DNA from: Sciurus carolinensis
Taxonomy: Eukaryota > Chordata > Mammalia > Rodentia > Sciuridae
Length of the DNA: 64,000 nt
Direction: 5' to 3'
NCBI RefSeq assembly: GCF_902686445.1
Contig: NC_062220.1
Coordinates: 92,876,143-92,940,142, forward strand
The notes beneath the pieces were generated by a model. It saw only the letters and a list, made by a program, of their open reading frames with translations. It had not been told where the DNA came from and did not search any database. The position numbers and the translations under genes were made by a program. Of the stretch, positions 1-11,875 are shown piece after piece. Within the stretch, counting starts at the first letter, position 1; each line of letters starts with the position of its first letter.

Positions 1-6
1 AACAAT

Positions 7-1018
7 ATGAGAAAACAAGGGAAGAAAATGCCCCAAACAAATCTAGATGTTACATCAATAAAATCCAACGACAGCATGGCAGAAGAAATGACAGAAAGGG
101 AGTTCAGAATGTGCATAATTAAAATGATTAGGGAAGCAAACGATGAGATGAAAGAGCAAATGCAGGCATTGAATGATCGCACCAATCGACAGTTAACAGA
201 GCAAATTCAGGAAGCAAAAGATCATTTCAATAAAGAGTTAGAGATATTGAAAAAAAACCAAACAGAAATCCTTGAAATGAAGGAAACAATAAACCAAATT
301 AAGAACTCCATAGAAAGCATAACCAATAGGATAGAACAGCTGGAAGACAGAACTTCAGATATTGAAGACAAAATATTTAACCTCGAAAACAAAGTTGAAC
401 AAACAGAGAAGATGGTGAGAAATCATGAACAGAATCTCCAAGAACTATGGGATATCATGAAAAGGCCAAATTTAAGAATTATTGGGATTGAGGAAGGCTT
501 AGAGAAACAAACCAAAGGAATGAACAATCTATTTGAAGAAATAATATCAGAAAATTTCCCAAATCTGAAGAATGAAATGGAAAATCAAGTCCAAGAGGCT
601 TATAGGACTCCAAATACACAAAATTACAACAGACCCACACCAAGGCACATTATAATGAAAATACCTAACATACAAAATAAAGACAGAATTTTAAAGGCTG
701 TGAGAGAAAAGAACCAAATTACATTCAGGGGGAAGCCAATACGGATATCAGCAGATTTTTCAATCCAGACCCTAAAAGCTAGAAGGGCCTGGAACAACAT
801 TTTCAAGCTCTGAAAGAAAATGGATGCCAACCAAGAATCTTATACCCAGCAAAACTTACCTTCAAATTTGACGATAAAATAAGATCATTCCATGATAAAC
901 AAAAGCTAAAAGAATTTACAAAAGAAAGCCAGCATTACAGAACATTCTCAGCAAAATATTTCATGAGGAAGAGATAAAAAACAAAGAAGCAAATCAGCAA
1001 AGGGAGGAATTATCCTAA
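7..1018 (+). pseudogene. L1 ORF1 (RNA-binding chaperone), frameshifted
   Basis: ORF1p is the trimeric nucleic-acid chaperone that coats L1 RNA in the cytoplasmic RNP. The open frame 7-813 gives 268 residues against about 340 for the family. An N-terminal coiled coil spans about residues 40-145 (many E/K/Q heptads) and the RRM starts near residue 151 (MKRPNLRIIGIEEG). The C-terminal domain is lost. Alignment with the copy at 62653 shows a one-base loss near 802-806 that brings in a TGA at 811-813, and a second one-base loss in an A-run near 917-920. Allowing for both, the ancestral frame runs to TAA at 1016-1018. As written this ORF1p lacks its C-terminal domain and should not support retrotransposition, unless the two lesions are sequencing errors. 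Confidence 0.93.
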
Positions 1019-1067
1019 AGGAACTGTCAAATAAAGGAGGAACCAAGATGTGTCAAAAATTTTAAAT

Positions 1068-4000
1068 ATGAACCAAATGACTGGGAATACAAATCATATC
1101 TCAATAATAACCCTGAATGTTAATGGCCTGAATTCATCAATCAAAAGACACAGACTGCCAGATTGGATTAAAAAGAAAGATCCAACAATATGTTGCCTGC
1201 AAGAGACTCACCTCATAGAAAGAGATACCCATAGACTAAAGGTGAAAGGATGGGGAAAAACATACCATGCACATGGGCTCAGCAAAAAAGCTGGAGTATC
1301 CATCCTCATTTCAGATAATGTGGACTTCAAGCCAATGTTAGTTAGAAGGGATAAAGAAGGACATTTCATCCTGCTTAAGGGAAGCATAAATCAGCAAGAT
1401 ATAACAATCATAAACATCTATGCCCCAAACAGTGGCTCATCCATGTATGTTAAACAAATCCTTCTCAATTTTAGAAACCAAATAGACCATAACACAATAA
1501 TACTAGGTGATTTTAACACGCCTCTTTCACCACTGGACAGATCTTCCAAACAAAAATTGAACAAAGAAACCATAGATCTCAATAACACAATCAATAATTT
1601 AGACTTAACAGACATTTATAGAATATACCATCCAACCAAGAGCGAATACACTTTCTTCTCAGCAGCACATGGATCCTTCTCTAAAATAGACCATATATTA
1701 TGCCACAAAGCTAATGTCAGCAAATACAAGAAGATAGAGACACTACCTTGTATTCTATCAGATCACAATGGATTGAAGTTACAAATTAATGAAAGAGTAA
1801 AAAACAGAAACTACTCCAACACCTGGAGGTTAAACAATATGCTACTATATGATGAATGGATAACAGAAGATATTAGGAAGGAAATTAAAAAATTCTTAGA
1901 GGTAAACGAGAACAAAGAAACATCATATCAAAATCTCTGGGACACTATGAAAGCGGTACTTAGAGGAAGATTTATTTCATGGAGCGCATTTAATAAAAGA
2001 AGTAAAACTCAAAAAATAAATGACCTAACACTACAGCTCAAAGCCCTAGAAAAAGAAGAACAGACCAACACCAAAAGTAGTAGAAGACAGGAAATAGTTA
2101 AACTGAGAGCTGAAATCAACGAAATTGAAACAAAAGAAACAATACAAAAAATTGACAAAATAAATAGTTGGTTCTTCGAAAAAATAAACAAAATTGATAA
2201 ACCTTTAGCCACACTAACAAAGAGAAGACGAGAGAAAACCCAAATCACTAAAATTCGGAATGAACAAGGAAATATCACAACAGACATGACTGAAATACAA
2301 AACATAATTAGAAGCTATTTTGAAAATCTATACTCCAACAAAATAGAAAATTTCGAAGACATCAACAGGTTTCTAGAGACATATGAATTGCCTAAACTGA
2401 ACGAGGAGGACATACACAATTTAAATAGACCAATTTCAAGTAATGAAATAGAAGAAGTCATCAAAAGCCTTCCAACAAAGAAAAGTCCAGGACCAGATGG
2501 GTTCTCAGCCGAGTTCTACAAAACTTTTAAAGAAGAACTCATTCCAATACTTCTCGAAGTATTCCAGAAAGTAGAAGAGGAGGGAACTCTCCCAAACTCA
2601 TTCTATGAAGCCAATATTACCCTGATTCCTAAACCAGACAGAGACACATCGAGGAAAGAAAATTTCAGACCAATATCCTTAATGAACATCGACGCAAAAA
2701 TTCTAAACAAAATTTTAGCAAATTGCATACAAAAACATATTAAAAAGATAGTGCACCATGATCAAGTGGGTTTCATCCCAGGGATGCAAGGTTGGTTCAA
2801 CATCAGGAAATCAATAAATGTCATTCACCATATCAATAGTCTTAAAGTCAAGAATCACATGATTATTTCAATAGATGCAGAAAAAGCATTTGATAAAATA
2901 CAGCACCCCTTCATGCTCAAAACCCTAGAAAAAATAGGGATAGTGGGAACATTCCTTAACATTGTAAAGGTCATCTACGCTAAATCCATGGCTAATATCA
3001 TTCTAAATGGTGAAAAACTGAAAACATTCCCTGTAAAAACTGGAACAAGGCAGGGATGCCCTCTTTCACCACTTCTATTCAATATCATCCTTAAAACTCT
3101 AGCCAGAGCAATTAGACAGACCAAAGAAATTAAAGGGATACGAATAGGAAAAGAAGAACTCAAATTATCCCTATTTGCTGATGATATGATGGTATACTTA
3201 GAGGAACCAGGAAATTCCACCAGAAAACTTTTAGATCTCATAAGTGAATTCAGTAAAGTAGCGGGATATAAGATCAATGCACATAAATCTAAGGCATTTT
3301 TATATATAAGCAATGAATCTTCAGAAAGAGAAATTAGGAAAACTACCCCATTCACAATAGCTTCAAAAAAAATAAAGTATTTGGGAATCAATCTCACAAA
3401 AGAGGTGAAAGACCTCTACAATGAGAACTACAGAACACTAAAGAAAGAAATTCAAGAAAACCTTAGAAGATGGAAAGATCTCCCATGTTCTTGGATAGGA
3501 AGAATTAATATTGTCAAAATGGCCATACTACCAAAAGTGCTATACAGATTCAATGCAATTCCAATTAAAATCCCAATGATGTACCTTACAGCAATAGAGC
3601 AAGAAATTATGAAATTCATCTGGAAGAATAAAAAACCCAGAATAGCTAAAGCAATCCTTGGCAGAAAGAGTGAAGCAGGGGGTATCGCAATACCAGATCT
3701 TCAACTCTACTACAAAGCAATAGTAACAAAAATGGCATGGTATTGGTACCAAAATAGAAAGGTGGATCAATGGTACAGAATAGAGGACACGGACACAAAC
3801 CCAAATAAATACAATTTTCTCATACTAGACAAAGGGGCCAAAAATATGCAATGGAGAAAAGATAGCCTCTTCAACAAATGGTGCTGGGAGAATTGGAAAT
3901 CCATATGCAACAGAATGAAACTAAACCCATATCTCTCACCATGCACGAAACTAAACTCAAAATGGATTAAGGATCTCGGAATCAGACCAGAGACCTTGCA

Positions 4001-4901
4001 TCTTATAGAAGAAAAAGTAGGTCCAGAGCTTCAACATGTCGGCTTAGGTCCAGACTTCCTCAACAGGACTCCCATAGCACAAGAAATAAAAGCAAGAATC
4101 AATAACTGGGATAGATTCAAACTAAAAAGCTTTCTCTCAGCAAAGGAAACTATCAGCAATGCAAAGAAAGAGCCTACAGAGTGGGAGAAAATCTTTGCCA
4201 ATTATACTTCAGATAGAGCGCTAATCTCCAGAATCTATAAAGAACTCAAAAAACTCTACACCAAGAATGTAAATAATCCAACTGACAAATGGGCTAAGGA
4301 AATGAACAGACACTTCACAGAAGAAGATATACAAGCAATCAACAAACATATGGAAAAATGTTCAACATCTGTAGTAATAAGAGAAATGCAAATCAAAACC
4401 ACCCTAAGATTCCATCTCACCCCAATTAGAATGGCAATTATCAAGAATACAAGCAACAACAGGTGTTGGCGAGGATGTGGGGAGAAAGGTACACTCTTAC
4501 ATTGCTGGTGGGGCTGCAAATTAGTGCAGCCACTCTGGAAAGCAGTGTGGAGATTCCTTAGAAAACTTGGAATGGAACCAGCATTTGACCCAGCTATCCC
4601 ACTCCTTGGCCTATACCCAAAGGACTTAAAATCAGCATATTACAGAGATACAGCCACATCAATGTTCATAGCTGCTCAGTTCACAATAGCCAGATTGTGG
4701 AACCAACCCAGATGTCCTTCAATTGATGAATGGATAAAGAAAATGTGGTATATATATACAATGGAATATAACTCAGCCATAAAGAACAATAAAATTATGG
4801 CATTTGCAGGCAAATGGATGAAACTGGAGAATATCATGCTAAGTGAGATAAGCCAGTCCCAGAAAACCAAAGGAAGAATGATATCGCTAATAAGTGGATG
4901 A
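1068..4901 (+). CDS. L1 ORF2p endonuclease / reverse transcriptase, intact frame
   Basis: ORF2p nicks target DNA and reverse-transcribes L1 RNA at the nick (target-primed reverse transcription). The frame is open from 1050 to the TGA at 4899-4901. The ancestral start at 1050 (ATG in the copy at 63729) is GTG here, so the first usable ATG is 1068. Counting from the ATG at 1077 gives 1274 residues, against 1275 in human L1, and catalytic positions match human numbering. Endonuclease: E43, D145 and N147 (GDFNTP), D205, D229-H230 (SDHN). Reverse transcriptase: D600 (DAEKAFD) and D702-D703 (FADDMM). The C-terminal Cys-rich knuckle is C-x3-C-x7-H-x4-C at 1130-1147. No stop or frameshift is seen over 3.8 kb, so the element is young. 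Expression would normally depend on reinitiation after ORF1. It might still act in trans, but that is inference. Confidence 0.96.
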   Translation: MNQMTGNTNHISIITLNVNGLNSSIKRHRLPDWIKKKDPTICCLQETHLIERDTHRLKVKGWGKTYHAHGLSKKAGVSILISDNVDFKPMLVRRDKEGHFILLKGSINQQDITIINIYAPNSGSSMYVKQILLNFRNQIDHNTIILGDFNTPLSPLDRSSKQKLNKETIDLNNTINNLDLTDIYRIYHPTKSEYTFFSAAHGSFSKIDHILCHKANVSKYKKIETLPCILSDHNGLKLQINERVKNRNYSNTWRLNNMLLYDEWITEDIRKEIKKFLEVNENKETSYQNLWDTMKAVLRGRFISWSAFNKRSKTQKINDLTLQLKALEKEEQTNTKSSRRQEIVKLRAEINEIETKETIQKIDKINSWFFEKINKIDKPLATLTKRRREKTQITKIRNEQGNITTDMTEIQNIIRSYFENLYSNKIENFEDINRFLETYELPKLNEEDIHNLNRPISSNEIEEVIKSLPTKKSPGPDGFSAEFYKTFKEELIPILLEVFQKVEEEGTLPNSFYEANITLIPKPDRDTSRKENFRPISLMNIDAKILNKILANCIQKHIKKIVHHDQVGFIPGMQGWFNIRKSINVIHHINSLKVKNHMIISIDAEKAFDKIQHPFMLKTLEKIGIVGTFLNIVKVIYAKSMANIILNGEKLKTFPVKTGTRQGCPLSPLLFNIILKTLARAIRQTKEIKGIRIGKEELKLSLFADDMMVYLEEPGNSTRKLLDLISEFSKVAGYKINAHKSKAFLYISNESSEREIRKTTPFTIASKKIKYLGINLTKEVKDLYNENYRTLKKEIQENLRRWKDLPCSWIGRINIVKMAILPKVLYRFNAIPIKIPMMYLTAIEQEIMKFIWKNKKPRIAKAILGRKSEAGGIAIPDLQLYYKAIVTKMAWYWYQNRKVDQWYRIEDTDTNPNKYNFLILDKGAKNMQWRKDSLFNKWCWENWKSICNRMKLNPYLSPCTKLNSKWIKDLGIRPETLHLIEEKVGPELQHVGLGPDFLNRTPIAQEIKARINNWDRFKLKSFLSAKETISNAKKEPTEWEKIFANYTSDRALISRIYKELKKLYTKNVNNPTDKWAKEMNRHFTEEDIQAINKHMEKCSTSVVIREMQIKTTLRFHLTPIRMAIIKNTSNNRCWRGCGEKGTLLHCWWGCKLVQPLWKAVWRFLRKLGMEPAFDPAIPLLGLYPKDLKSAYYRDTATSMFIAAQFTIARLWNQPRCPSIDEWIKKMWYIYTMEYNSAIKNNKIMAFAGKWMKLENIMLSEISQSQKTKGRMISLISG

Positions 4902-5160
4902 TGACACATAATGGGGGGTGGGAAGGGTTAGTGTTGGGGTTGGAGTTGGGTTTAGGGAGGGGGGGCAGGAATGGAGGAAGGAAGGACTGTATAGATGGAG
5001 GGGAAGGGTGGGAGGGGAGGGGGGGAAGGGAATAAATGGCAGAATGAATCAAACAACATTACCCTATGTAAATTTATGATTACACAAATGGTATGCCTTT
5101 ACGCCATGTACAGACAGAGAAACAACATGTATCCCATTTGTTTACAATAAAAAAAAAAAA
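4902..5160 (+). other. L1-A 3'UTR with G-rich telomere-like tract and poly(A)
   Basis: The 3'UTR starts with a purine-rich, G-run-rich segment. At 4928-4957 there are five consecutive hexamers (TTAGTG, TTGGGG, TTGGAG, TTGGGT, TTAGGG) followed by long G-runs, which together are a strong candidate G-quadruplex. The tail end reads gtttacaataaaaaa, where AATAAA merges into the poly(A). G-rich 3'UTR tracts are a known feature of mammalian L1. Confidence 0.9.
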
Positions 5161-5165
5161 AGAAG

Positions 5166-5946
5166 AATAGAACATTTTTCAGTAACTCTAAGAGTTCCTA
5201 CACTTGTGATGCACATCCTCATACACTCACATACATTTCACATGGTGGTTTTATAACAGTCGACTCCTCCATTTATTCTTTTTTTTGGTAAGAATTTGCA
5301 GGGTACTTGGTCAGTAGATGATTCAGTTTCTGCCTACCTAGCCTTGGACCACCCTGTGATATGCTTTCATAACAGATGTAATCACTCTGTAAGGTCATCT
5401 AGTAGCTAGATTGCACGGTTCCTCATAACATTTAGGGCCTGATCCTAGTGAGGGAAAAATACCTGGGAGATTCTTTATCCTACTGAACTTTATACACAAA
5501 TCACACTTTTAAAATCACACTGAAGAGTAAGAAATGCAACTTTTAGGAATTGGCTGGATTCCCCCCCCACCACCACCTTCCCTGGATTGTTTTTTAAAAA
5601 AAAAAAAAAGAATCCATTTGCAGTTTAAGGCATCTGTGCAGGGATTTGGGACCAAGAGAAGGGTGAATAGTCTGATTTACACAACCAAGAAGTAAGGGTT
5701 CCTATTTGTTGTTACTGTCTCTACCATATAGCACTATGGTCCCTCTCTGATGTCCCACAGCTCCAGCTCTAGTGACAAGCAGGCTCCCAAGGACTGTGAG
5801 GTCACACAAAAAATGGAAGTTTCCACAAAAGAGCTTCTCTTTCTTCTTGTCTAGTATCTTAAAGAATCCCTGAACCCACTGTGAAACAAGCAAATGAAAA
5901 ACCAAAAGCCCTTGAACTCAGTTTGTCCCACCAAACTCTCACAATA
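5166..5946. other. No recognised feature
   Basis: This stretch follows the L1-A tail. It has a few homopolymer runs (C-run near 5562, A-run near 5597) but no long ORF and no repeat I can name. Confidence 0.5.
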
Positions 5947-5949
5947 AAC

Positions 5950-6088
5950 TTTTTTTAAAATTTTTAGTTGTAGATGGACACATTACCTTTATTCATTTAT
6001 TTTTATGTGGTGCTGAGGATCAAACCCAGTGTCTCACACGTGCTCGACAAGTAAGCACTCTACCACTGAGCTACAGCCCCAGCCCCCA
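5950..6088 (-). mobile_element. ID-type tRNA-derived SINE
   Basis: On the minus strand it reads ggggctggggctgtagctc, then agtggtagagtgc, a Pol III box A-like start. A box B-like gggtttgatcc follows, then a cagcaccacat body and an A-rich tail. This is the squirrel-type ID SINE. It has lost its clean tail and shows no obvious TSD. Confidence 0.88.
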
Positions 6089-6090
6089 CA

Positions 6091-6855
6091 ACATACTTCT
6101 GATAGCAGATATGTGAGAATCCAACCCCACCCCCCATACACACCAAGCAAGCAATACTATACCAGTCAATACCAGCTGGGTGTCCTCCAATGTAATTCAG
6201 TTCTGACACTGTGTACCCAGAGAGAGCATCAGATCCCGCCAGTTGAGGGCTCAGTCCCCAAGACTTCCAATGTCTATAGCCCCAAATTGCTTTACCTGTA
6301 CTCTGCCTGACTTAGTGATCAGTTAGGGTTTCTACAATACCCTCTTTAGATTCTTCTAATTTACTGGAAAGAACTCAGGAAACAATGATGTTCACTGATT
6401 TCTCATAAAAAATATTACAAAGGATTCAAAAGAAGAGGTGAGTAGGGTGAGGTATGTGAGAGTGTCTATCCTGCCCTTTCAGAGTGCACCACCCTCCAGC
6501 ATGCTCCAGGTGGTCAGCTGTCCAGAAGCTCTCAGGACCCTGTGCTTTTGGGTTTTTATAGAAGCTTGTAATGCAGGCATACTTGATTAGACCTTTGGCT
6601 GCTGATGGACAACTTAACTTTGGCCCCTTTTACTCCCTGGAGGTTGGGGTGGGTGGTTAAAAGTTCCCTCCTCTGGTCCTGCTTTGGTCTCTCTAATGAC
6701 TAGCCCCAGTAGAAAGCTACCTAGGGGTCCCCAGCCACCAATCGACTCATTAGCATACAAACAGACATTTATGAATTTGAGAATTCCAAGGATTTTAGGA
6801 GTTTTATGCCAGGAAACATGAAGAGCAAACACATGTGTCACAATATCACACCCGC
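6091..6855 (-). mobile_element. Old LTR (ERVL-type), antisense
   Basis: Read on the minus strand it starts near tgtgatattgtgacaca. It contains a TATA-like tataaaaaccc (about 6554-6564 on the + strand) and ends with a U5-like part (gacacccagctgg, gggatctgatg). The whole matches the pattern of an ancient mammalian LTR of the ERVL group by eye. I cannot name the subfamily, and the borders are approximate. Confidence 0.6.
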
Positions 6856-6983
6856 CCACCCCCTGGCCATTTTAATCTAAAGTCTGTCACCCTGGATGTG
6901 CTGTGCTAAAGTGCTTCAGGATATTCTTGGAGAAGAAACTGTAACCTCCATTTCTCATTTTAAAGTTAAGGACCCACTTTTTT

Positions 6984-7295
6984 TTTTTTTTAATTGGTTA
7001 TTTTTAGTTATACATAATGTTAGGATTCATGTTGACAAAATTATAAAAACATAGAATATAATTTGTTCTAATTCAGCCCCCAGTATTTACACTTTCTCTC
7101 CCCCTCTTCTCTCCCTATTCCCTTTTCTCTTCTCTACTGATTTTTCTTCTATTTACTTATACTTTTTTTTTTTAATTAGCATCTTGTGGATACACATGAT
7201 GGTGATATTCACTGTGGTATATTCATATATGTACATAAGAAAATTAGGTTGAATTCATTCCACTGTTCTTTCATTTAAATCCTTAAAGACACAAA
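6984..7295 (-). mobile_element. 3'UTR-only fragment of an old L1, antisense
   Basis: It begins with a poly(T) at 6979-6990, the reverse of an L1 tail. It then has two related blocks, each an attggt..tta..tacataatg segment followed by a pyrimidine-rich stretch. The same two-block arrangement recurs at 31373-31700, where it leads into recognisable ORF2. Confidence 0.65.
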
Positions 7296-7573
7296 TCTCC
7301 CTATTTACCATCCTAATAAATAAATCCGAAATCTTTCAAGGGATTTTGAGTTCTCAAAGATTCAGGGAAATGTCTATATTTAGCTATGATCTATTTTTAT
7401 GTTTTTGGGAAACAAACTTGAAAAGAATATTTTATTTATCCTACATGTCTGGAGACATGTTATTTATGACCTTAGCAGGAAAAATTTGGCATAATCAAAT
7501 TATTATAATTTGAAGAAGACAACAGTAGGGTTGTTTATAAAAAGATAGCCATTATGTGAGGAAAATCACGAGG

Positions 7574-8010
7574 TGTATTAGTTATATATGGCTGCATAAC
7601 AAATTCCCTTAAAGCCTTACAGCTTAAAACATTTACTACCTCACAACTGTTTTTGTTTTGTTTTGTTTCGTTTTGTTTTTGTTTGTGTTTGTTTGTTTTG
7701 GAGGGGGCAGGGTCAGAAATTCAGGCATAGCTGAGCTAGTCATCTCCACTTGAAGGACTTTCTTGAGACTGTAGTCAAGGTACCAGCCAGGTTGTGGTTT
7801 TATGGGAAGATCTGACTGGGGATGGAAGAACTGCTTCCAAATTCACATGTTTTTGGGCAGGTTTTGATCCCATGCAAGAGGGTCTTTTCACAGGACTGCA
7901 GCTCTTTTCCAGTTCAGGTGATCCAAAGGAGAGTAGCCAAGGCAGATGTAGCCACCTTATTTCAGGAATGTCCTCCTGTCTTTCGTGCTATTTCCTGTTT
8001 GTTAGAAAAA
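7574..8010 (-). mobile_element. MLT1-like LTR, antisense
   Basis: It starts gtattagttatatatggctg then cataacaaattcc, the reverse of a MaLR LTR 3' end. It continues with LTR-like text (gtcagaaattcaggcatagc). A simple (GTTTT)n expansion at about 7650-7700 interrupts it. Divergence is high, and the right border is soft. Confidence 0.6.
7650..7700. repeat. (GTTTT)n / (GTTT)n simple repeat
   Basis: Direct run of gttttgttttgtttcgtttt and variants inside the antisense MLT1-like LTR. Confidence 0.85.
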
Positions 8011-8083
8011 ACTCAATGATCCAATCTACATTCAAAAGGAAAGTAACACACCAGGCTATTTTGGAGGCTGCTTTAATCATTGC

Positions 8084-8462
8084 AGGTGGTTTTAACAGAA
8101 TACCATAGACTGGGTGACAGACAACACTTATTTCTTACAGTTTTGTAGATTGGGGGAGAGGTTCCAAAATCAAGACTCGGCCAGATTCAGGGTATAATGA
8201 GTACTCACTACATGGCTTATAGATGGTTATATTCTTGCTGTTTCCATGCATGGCAAAAAGAGTAAGGGGGAACTATAGGGTCTCTTCTATGAGGGTGCTG
8301 ATCCTATTGTGTACTCCACCTTCATGACCTAACTACCTCCAAAAGATCCTGCTTCCTGATCTCATCATATTGGTGTCAGGATTCTGGCACATTAATTTGG
8401 GGTGTGTGCTGGGGGTAAGGGCAGAGAAACCTCAAACATTCTGTTCACTACTGCCTACCACC
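8084..8462 (-). mobile_element. MLT1 LTR, antisense
   Basis: On the + strand it opens taacagaataccatagactg then ggtgacaga, and later has ccttcatgacctaactacct and a terminal tctgttcactactgcctac. These are the reverse of the MLT1 LTR landmarks. It is an old ERVL-MaLR insertion, distinct from the adjacent one at 7574. Confidence 0.75.
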
Positions 8463-8894
8463 AAAGGAATTGTAAAGTGTTCTAGGATTAGCTACAACTG
8501 AACCATTTTCATACCCAGGGCAAAAGGGGAAAGGGAGAGAACATTTTTCAGAACTAAGACAGTGTCATTTACAGACTTGAGAGATTGTGTCTTTGACATC
8601 CCAAGATGAACCTATATGGAGGCAACTGGGTGAATAAATACCTGAATAAATACCTTGATCTTTCTTCTCTCTTCCTCTGTCTCTTGCTAGGCCTTTCAAT
8701 TGGAAAAATCCAGTTAGATGTCATGAGACAAGCGAGCACATTGATATGGTTCATACAGACCAGCCTGCCAGGGCAGGGAGCAGTGGAGAGGGATCTGAAG
8801 GAACAAATAAGATGGTCAGCTCTAGTATCTGGAACATTTCTTCTAAGGAACACTCAGGTCCCAGGGAATACACATTTAAAATATTGAATTATTT
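8463..8894. other. No recognised feature
   Basis: Two overlapping frames of about 93 codons exist on opposite strands near 8569-8887, but neither resembles a known protein. I treat the stretch as noncoding. Confidence 0.4.
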
Positions 8895-9425
8895 GTCTTT
8901 AAACTTACCCTGTATTTATCCTAAAGAATTAAAGTCATCATACTACAGTGATATATACATACCCATATTTATGGCCACACAATTCACAATACCCAAACTA
9001 CAGAACCAGCCTAGGTGTCTAATGATGGATGAATGGATAAAGAAAAAATTGTGTATATACACAATGGAGTGTTATTTAGCCATAAAGAAAACAAATCATG
9101 TAATTTCCAGGAAAATGGATGGAACTTGAGAACATTATGTTCAGCAAAAGAGTCAGACTCAGAAGGTCAAGGGTCATATGTTTTCTCATATGTGGTATCT
9201 AGAGAGAAAAAAGGAAAAGAAAGTTGGTGGGAAGAGTCTCATGAAAATTTAAGGGAGATCAGTAGAACAGAGGAAGGCAACCAGGGGGAAGGAGGAAGGA
9301 AAGGAAAAGGGAAATACTAGGGAATGATATTGGCCAAATTATATTGTTACATTGCAAGCATATACAAGTGTGTAACAACAAATCTCATCAATATGTATAA
9401 TTATAATGCACCAATAAAAATGTAG
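8895..9425 (+). mobile_element. Old L1 3' end (ORF2 C-terminus and 3'UTR)
   Basis: The frame near 8890-9129 translates to the L1 ORF2 C-terminus (YPKELKSSYYSD, FMATQFTIPKLQNQPRC, DEWIKKKLCIYTMEC), comparable with the end of the ORF2 at 4901. It is followed by a purine-rich 3'UTR ending gcaccaataaaaatg. It is 5'-truncated and from an older family than L1-A. Confidence 0.88.
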
Positions 9426-9589
9426 AAAAATGTGAGTTATCTTAACAACCACACTGTAAATTCCTAGTCAGCATGAATGGAGACCCATTTGTCTTTGAAG
9501 ACCCTTCACCACAGAGTGGTGAGAACATGCCAACACAGGTTGTCAAAACCTACAGCCATATTATTTGAGAACTGGAAACATCTTTAAAT

Positions 9590-9870
9590 ATTATTTGGTA
9601 AGCACTCTTATTTTAGGAGTGAGAAAATTGCTGAGATGTTAAGTGAATAACCTAAGATCAGACAATGCTAAACTCACATGTTCCAACACTATCTATAATT
9701 TGCTAATTCCTTAATAATAATAATAATGACAGCAAATTGCAAGTACATAACATTTTGAAGTTTAGAAAGAGCATCCACCCACATTACCTCATTTAAACCT
9801 CACAATAATCCTAAGGAACTTGGAAGTTAGATATCATTATTTTATAGCTAAAAAAATAGTGATCTGCATA
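9590..9870 (+). mobile_element. MIR-type ancient SINE fragments
   Basis: A MIR 3' half-like part at 9590-9690 (gtgagaaaattgctgag..aacctaagatcagaca) is followed by a core-like part at 9740-9865 (cattacctcatttaaacctc then acaataatcc). Both are strongly diverged. Confidence 0.5.
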
Positions 9871-10384
9871 GACATTGACTATTTCAACAGAACAAAAACT
9901 GGTGTACTAAGCTCAGAAAATAATATTGGAAATTTGGGAATTTTTGGATTCAGTTGTTCACAGTGATCAAATAGAGTCATCTTCTCTGGTTAGCTAAGGA
10001 AATCCTCTGTACTACAGATTGGAGAAGTCAAACTGGTTCTGCCTTTTGGTGGGAGGTATGCTTAAGACTATCTTAAATTCATGGCAACTCTCCACCATAA
10101 ATTGATACAATTTTTTCCATTGTTTTCGTTTATTCTCCATTCTAATGTCCTTATGGTTATAATATGAAGAAAACAATAAGAACACAGATTGGGAATAATT
10201 TTCAACCTTATAAGCATACATTTTATGGAGAAATTGGAAATTGATATTTAAATATCAATTGGGAAATAAATCAATTAGGGCCATTACTCTCCCCAGGGTA
10301 ACTTGTCTTGCTTCATCAGTCTGAGTTTAAATGGCACATGTATTCACAACCTAATATGTTGCTCTATTTAAAAATGTATTTTGA
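9871..10384. other. No recognised feature
   Basis: AT-rich sequence with no repeat or exon that I can support. Confidence 0.4.
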
Positions 10385-10495
10385 TTTAAAAAAAAAATGT
10401 TTTAGTGCTAGGGTTGGAGGATTGAACCCATGGCTTTGTGTATGCTGAGCATTGGCATCACCACTAATTATATCCTATATCCCCAAATATGAAGC
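10385..10495 (-). mobile_element. Degenerate tRNA-derived SINE, antisense
   Basis: On the + strand it has a poly(A)-like tract, then gtgctagggttggaggattg and aacccatggc. This is the reverse of the ID/dID box B region, and a degraded box A region follows. It is older than the ID copies at 5950 and 47389. Confidence 0.55.
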
Positions 10496-11260
10496 TCTTT
10501 ATCCTCTAAACCACCTACTTCCCTAGCAATTGTTTATCGATTCTCCCTGTTGGATATTTGTAGAGTCAAGGCACACTTATTCACATCTGATGCTCATCCC
10601 TCTCTGCCAGTATTTGGGGTTGTCACTTTACACTAGATTCTGAAAGTGGCTTTGGCTGTTGTCATTGTTTGGTTCTGATATTTTTTCATCAAGATTTGCC
10701 ACCTACATTGAGAATCTCAATACATATTTTGAAACTAATTCATTATTGTCATTTCTATTCCCATGATGGTATGAAGAAATAACTGTCACCATGCAAATGA
10801 GAAAGATAAGGCTTATTCCTTATTTTTTATTCTCACATAAGATATGACCCCTTGCAAAGCAGTTCAAGTGTCCAAAGTTATAACACTTCTTACTTTATTC
10901 AGAGTCATATATTTCAGGGTTCTTAAAGCAACCAGGGAAGCTCCCAGTGGATAAATCTCTGTCTGGCCACATGCTATGTCCAGATTCCCCCTCCTAGCTT
11001 GATTGGATTTTGCTTTTAATAAGCCCCTTATTGTCTGCTTACAAAGTATATCCAGTAGGCACCAATTAAGCTCAGCGATGTTGCTTTTAACTATTTGGAA
11101 GCAAAACCATTGAATTAATTTCCCCTATTATCAATGTAATAAATTACTCATGGTTGCACTTGTGGAATTTTCAGATAAGCAAACAGAGAATGAAAACAAT
11201 ATCATCAAGAGACAAATTCTATTAACATTTTGGTGATGTTCACCACATTTTTTCTATGTT
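10496..11260. other. No recognised feature
   Basis: No long ORF and no named repeat seen. Confidence 0.4.
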
Positions 11261-11261
11261 C

Positions 11262-11415
11262 ATAAATAAAAATGATCCAGAAATCCCATTACTGGACAAA
11301 TAATCCAAAAGATATTAACTCAGTTTGTTGAAGTTTACTGCAGCACTATTCAAAATAGCCAATATTTGGAATTGACTTCAATGTCCAAAAATGGATGAAT
11401 GAATAATAAAAGTAA

Positions 11416-11453
<38 letters not shown>

Positions 11454-11875
11454 GAAATATTATTCAGGCATACTGAAGCACAGAGACAAAAACTTCATGT
11501 TCACATTCATATGTGGAATCCAAAAAAGTTGATTGCATAAAAGTAGAGAGTAGAGTAGTGGTTACCCCGGGATGAGGGAGTGGGGAAGAGAAGAGAGGAT
11601 GGGCAGAGAGGATGGTCAATCATACCAGGTTACAAGTAGATAAAAGAACTGAGTACTAATGTCCTAATTGCAGTAGCATGGCAGTATTGAAGATTCCAAA
11701 AAAATCAGAAGAGAGTTTTATAAATCCTCACAATGAAAAAATAATAAATGCATGAGGTGATAGACATGCTAACTACACTTAATTGATCATTACATAAAGT
11801 GTTCATGTACTGAATCATCACACTGTGCCCCATAAATGTGGAGAACTATTATGTATCAATAAAAAAGAAAAGTGA
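11262..11875 (+). mobile_element. Ancient L1 3' end
   Basis: It carries decayed ORF2 C-terminal text (ccagaaatcccattactgg, gcagcactattcaaaatagc, atatgtggaatcc) and then a 3'UTR ending gtatcaataaaaaag. It is typical of an L1M-age element and holds the AC microsatellite at 11417. Confidence 0.82.
11417..11451. repeat. (AC)17 microsatellite
   Basis: Uninterrupted AC dinucleotide run inside the old L1 at the site where the ORF2 tail reads tatac in other copies. Confidence 0.97.

Larger units (their letters stand above)
1..5160 (+). mobile_element. Young LINE-1 element L1-A (5'UTR outside the window)
   Basis: The window opens six bases before an L1 ORF1 start. The order is ORF1 (7-1018), a 31-base spacer, ORF2 (to 4901), a G-rich 3'UTR, and a poly(A) tail at about 5149-5161. 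This is the standard mammalian autonomous non-LTR retrotransposon layout. The sequence is very close to the copies at 20886 and 61499, so all belong to one recent family. The 5'UTR and 5' target-site duplication lie off the window. The 3' flank after the tail begins agaagaatagaac. Confidence 0.97.

Noticed and set aside
4256..4519. Antisense 87-codon frame, also present at 21542-21805
   Set aside because: It is the shadow of the ORF2 Cys-rich region, so it is kept because both copies share the same L1 sequence. Nothing suggests a separate gene.
4834..5052. Antisense frame of about 72 codons across the ORF2 end and 3'UTR, also at 22118-22333
   Set aside because: Its proline- and asparagine-rich protein is the reverse reading of the G-rich hexamers. 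Similar length in both copies follows from shared descent.
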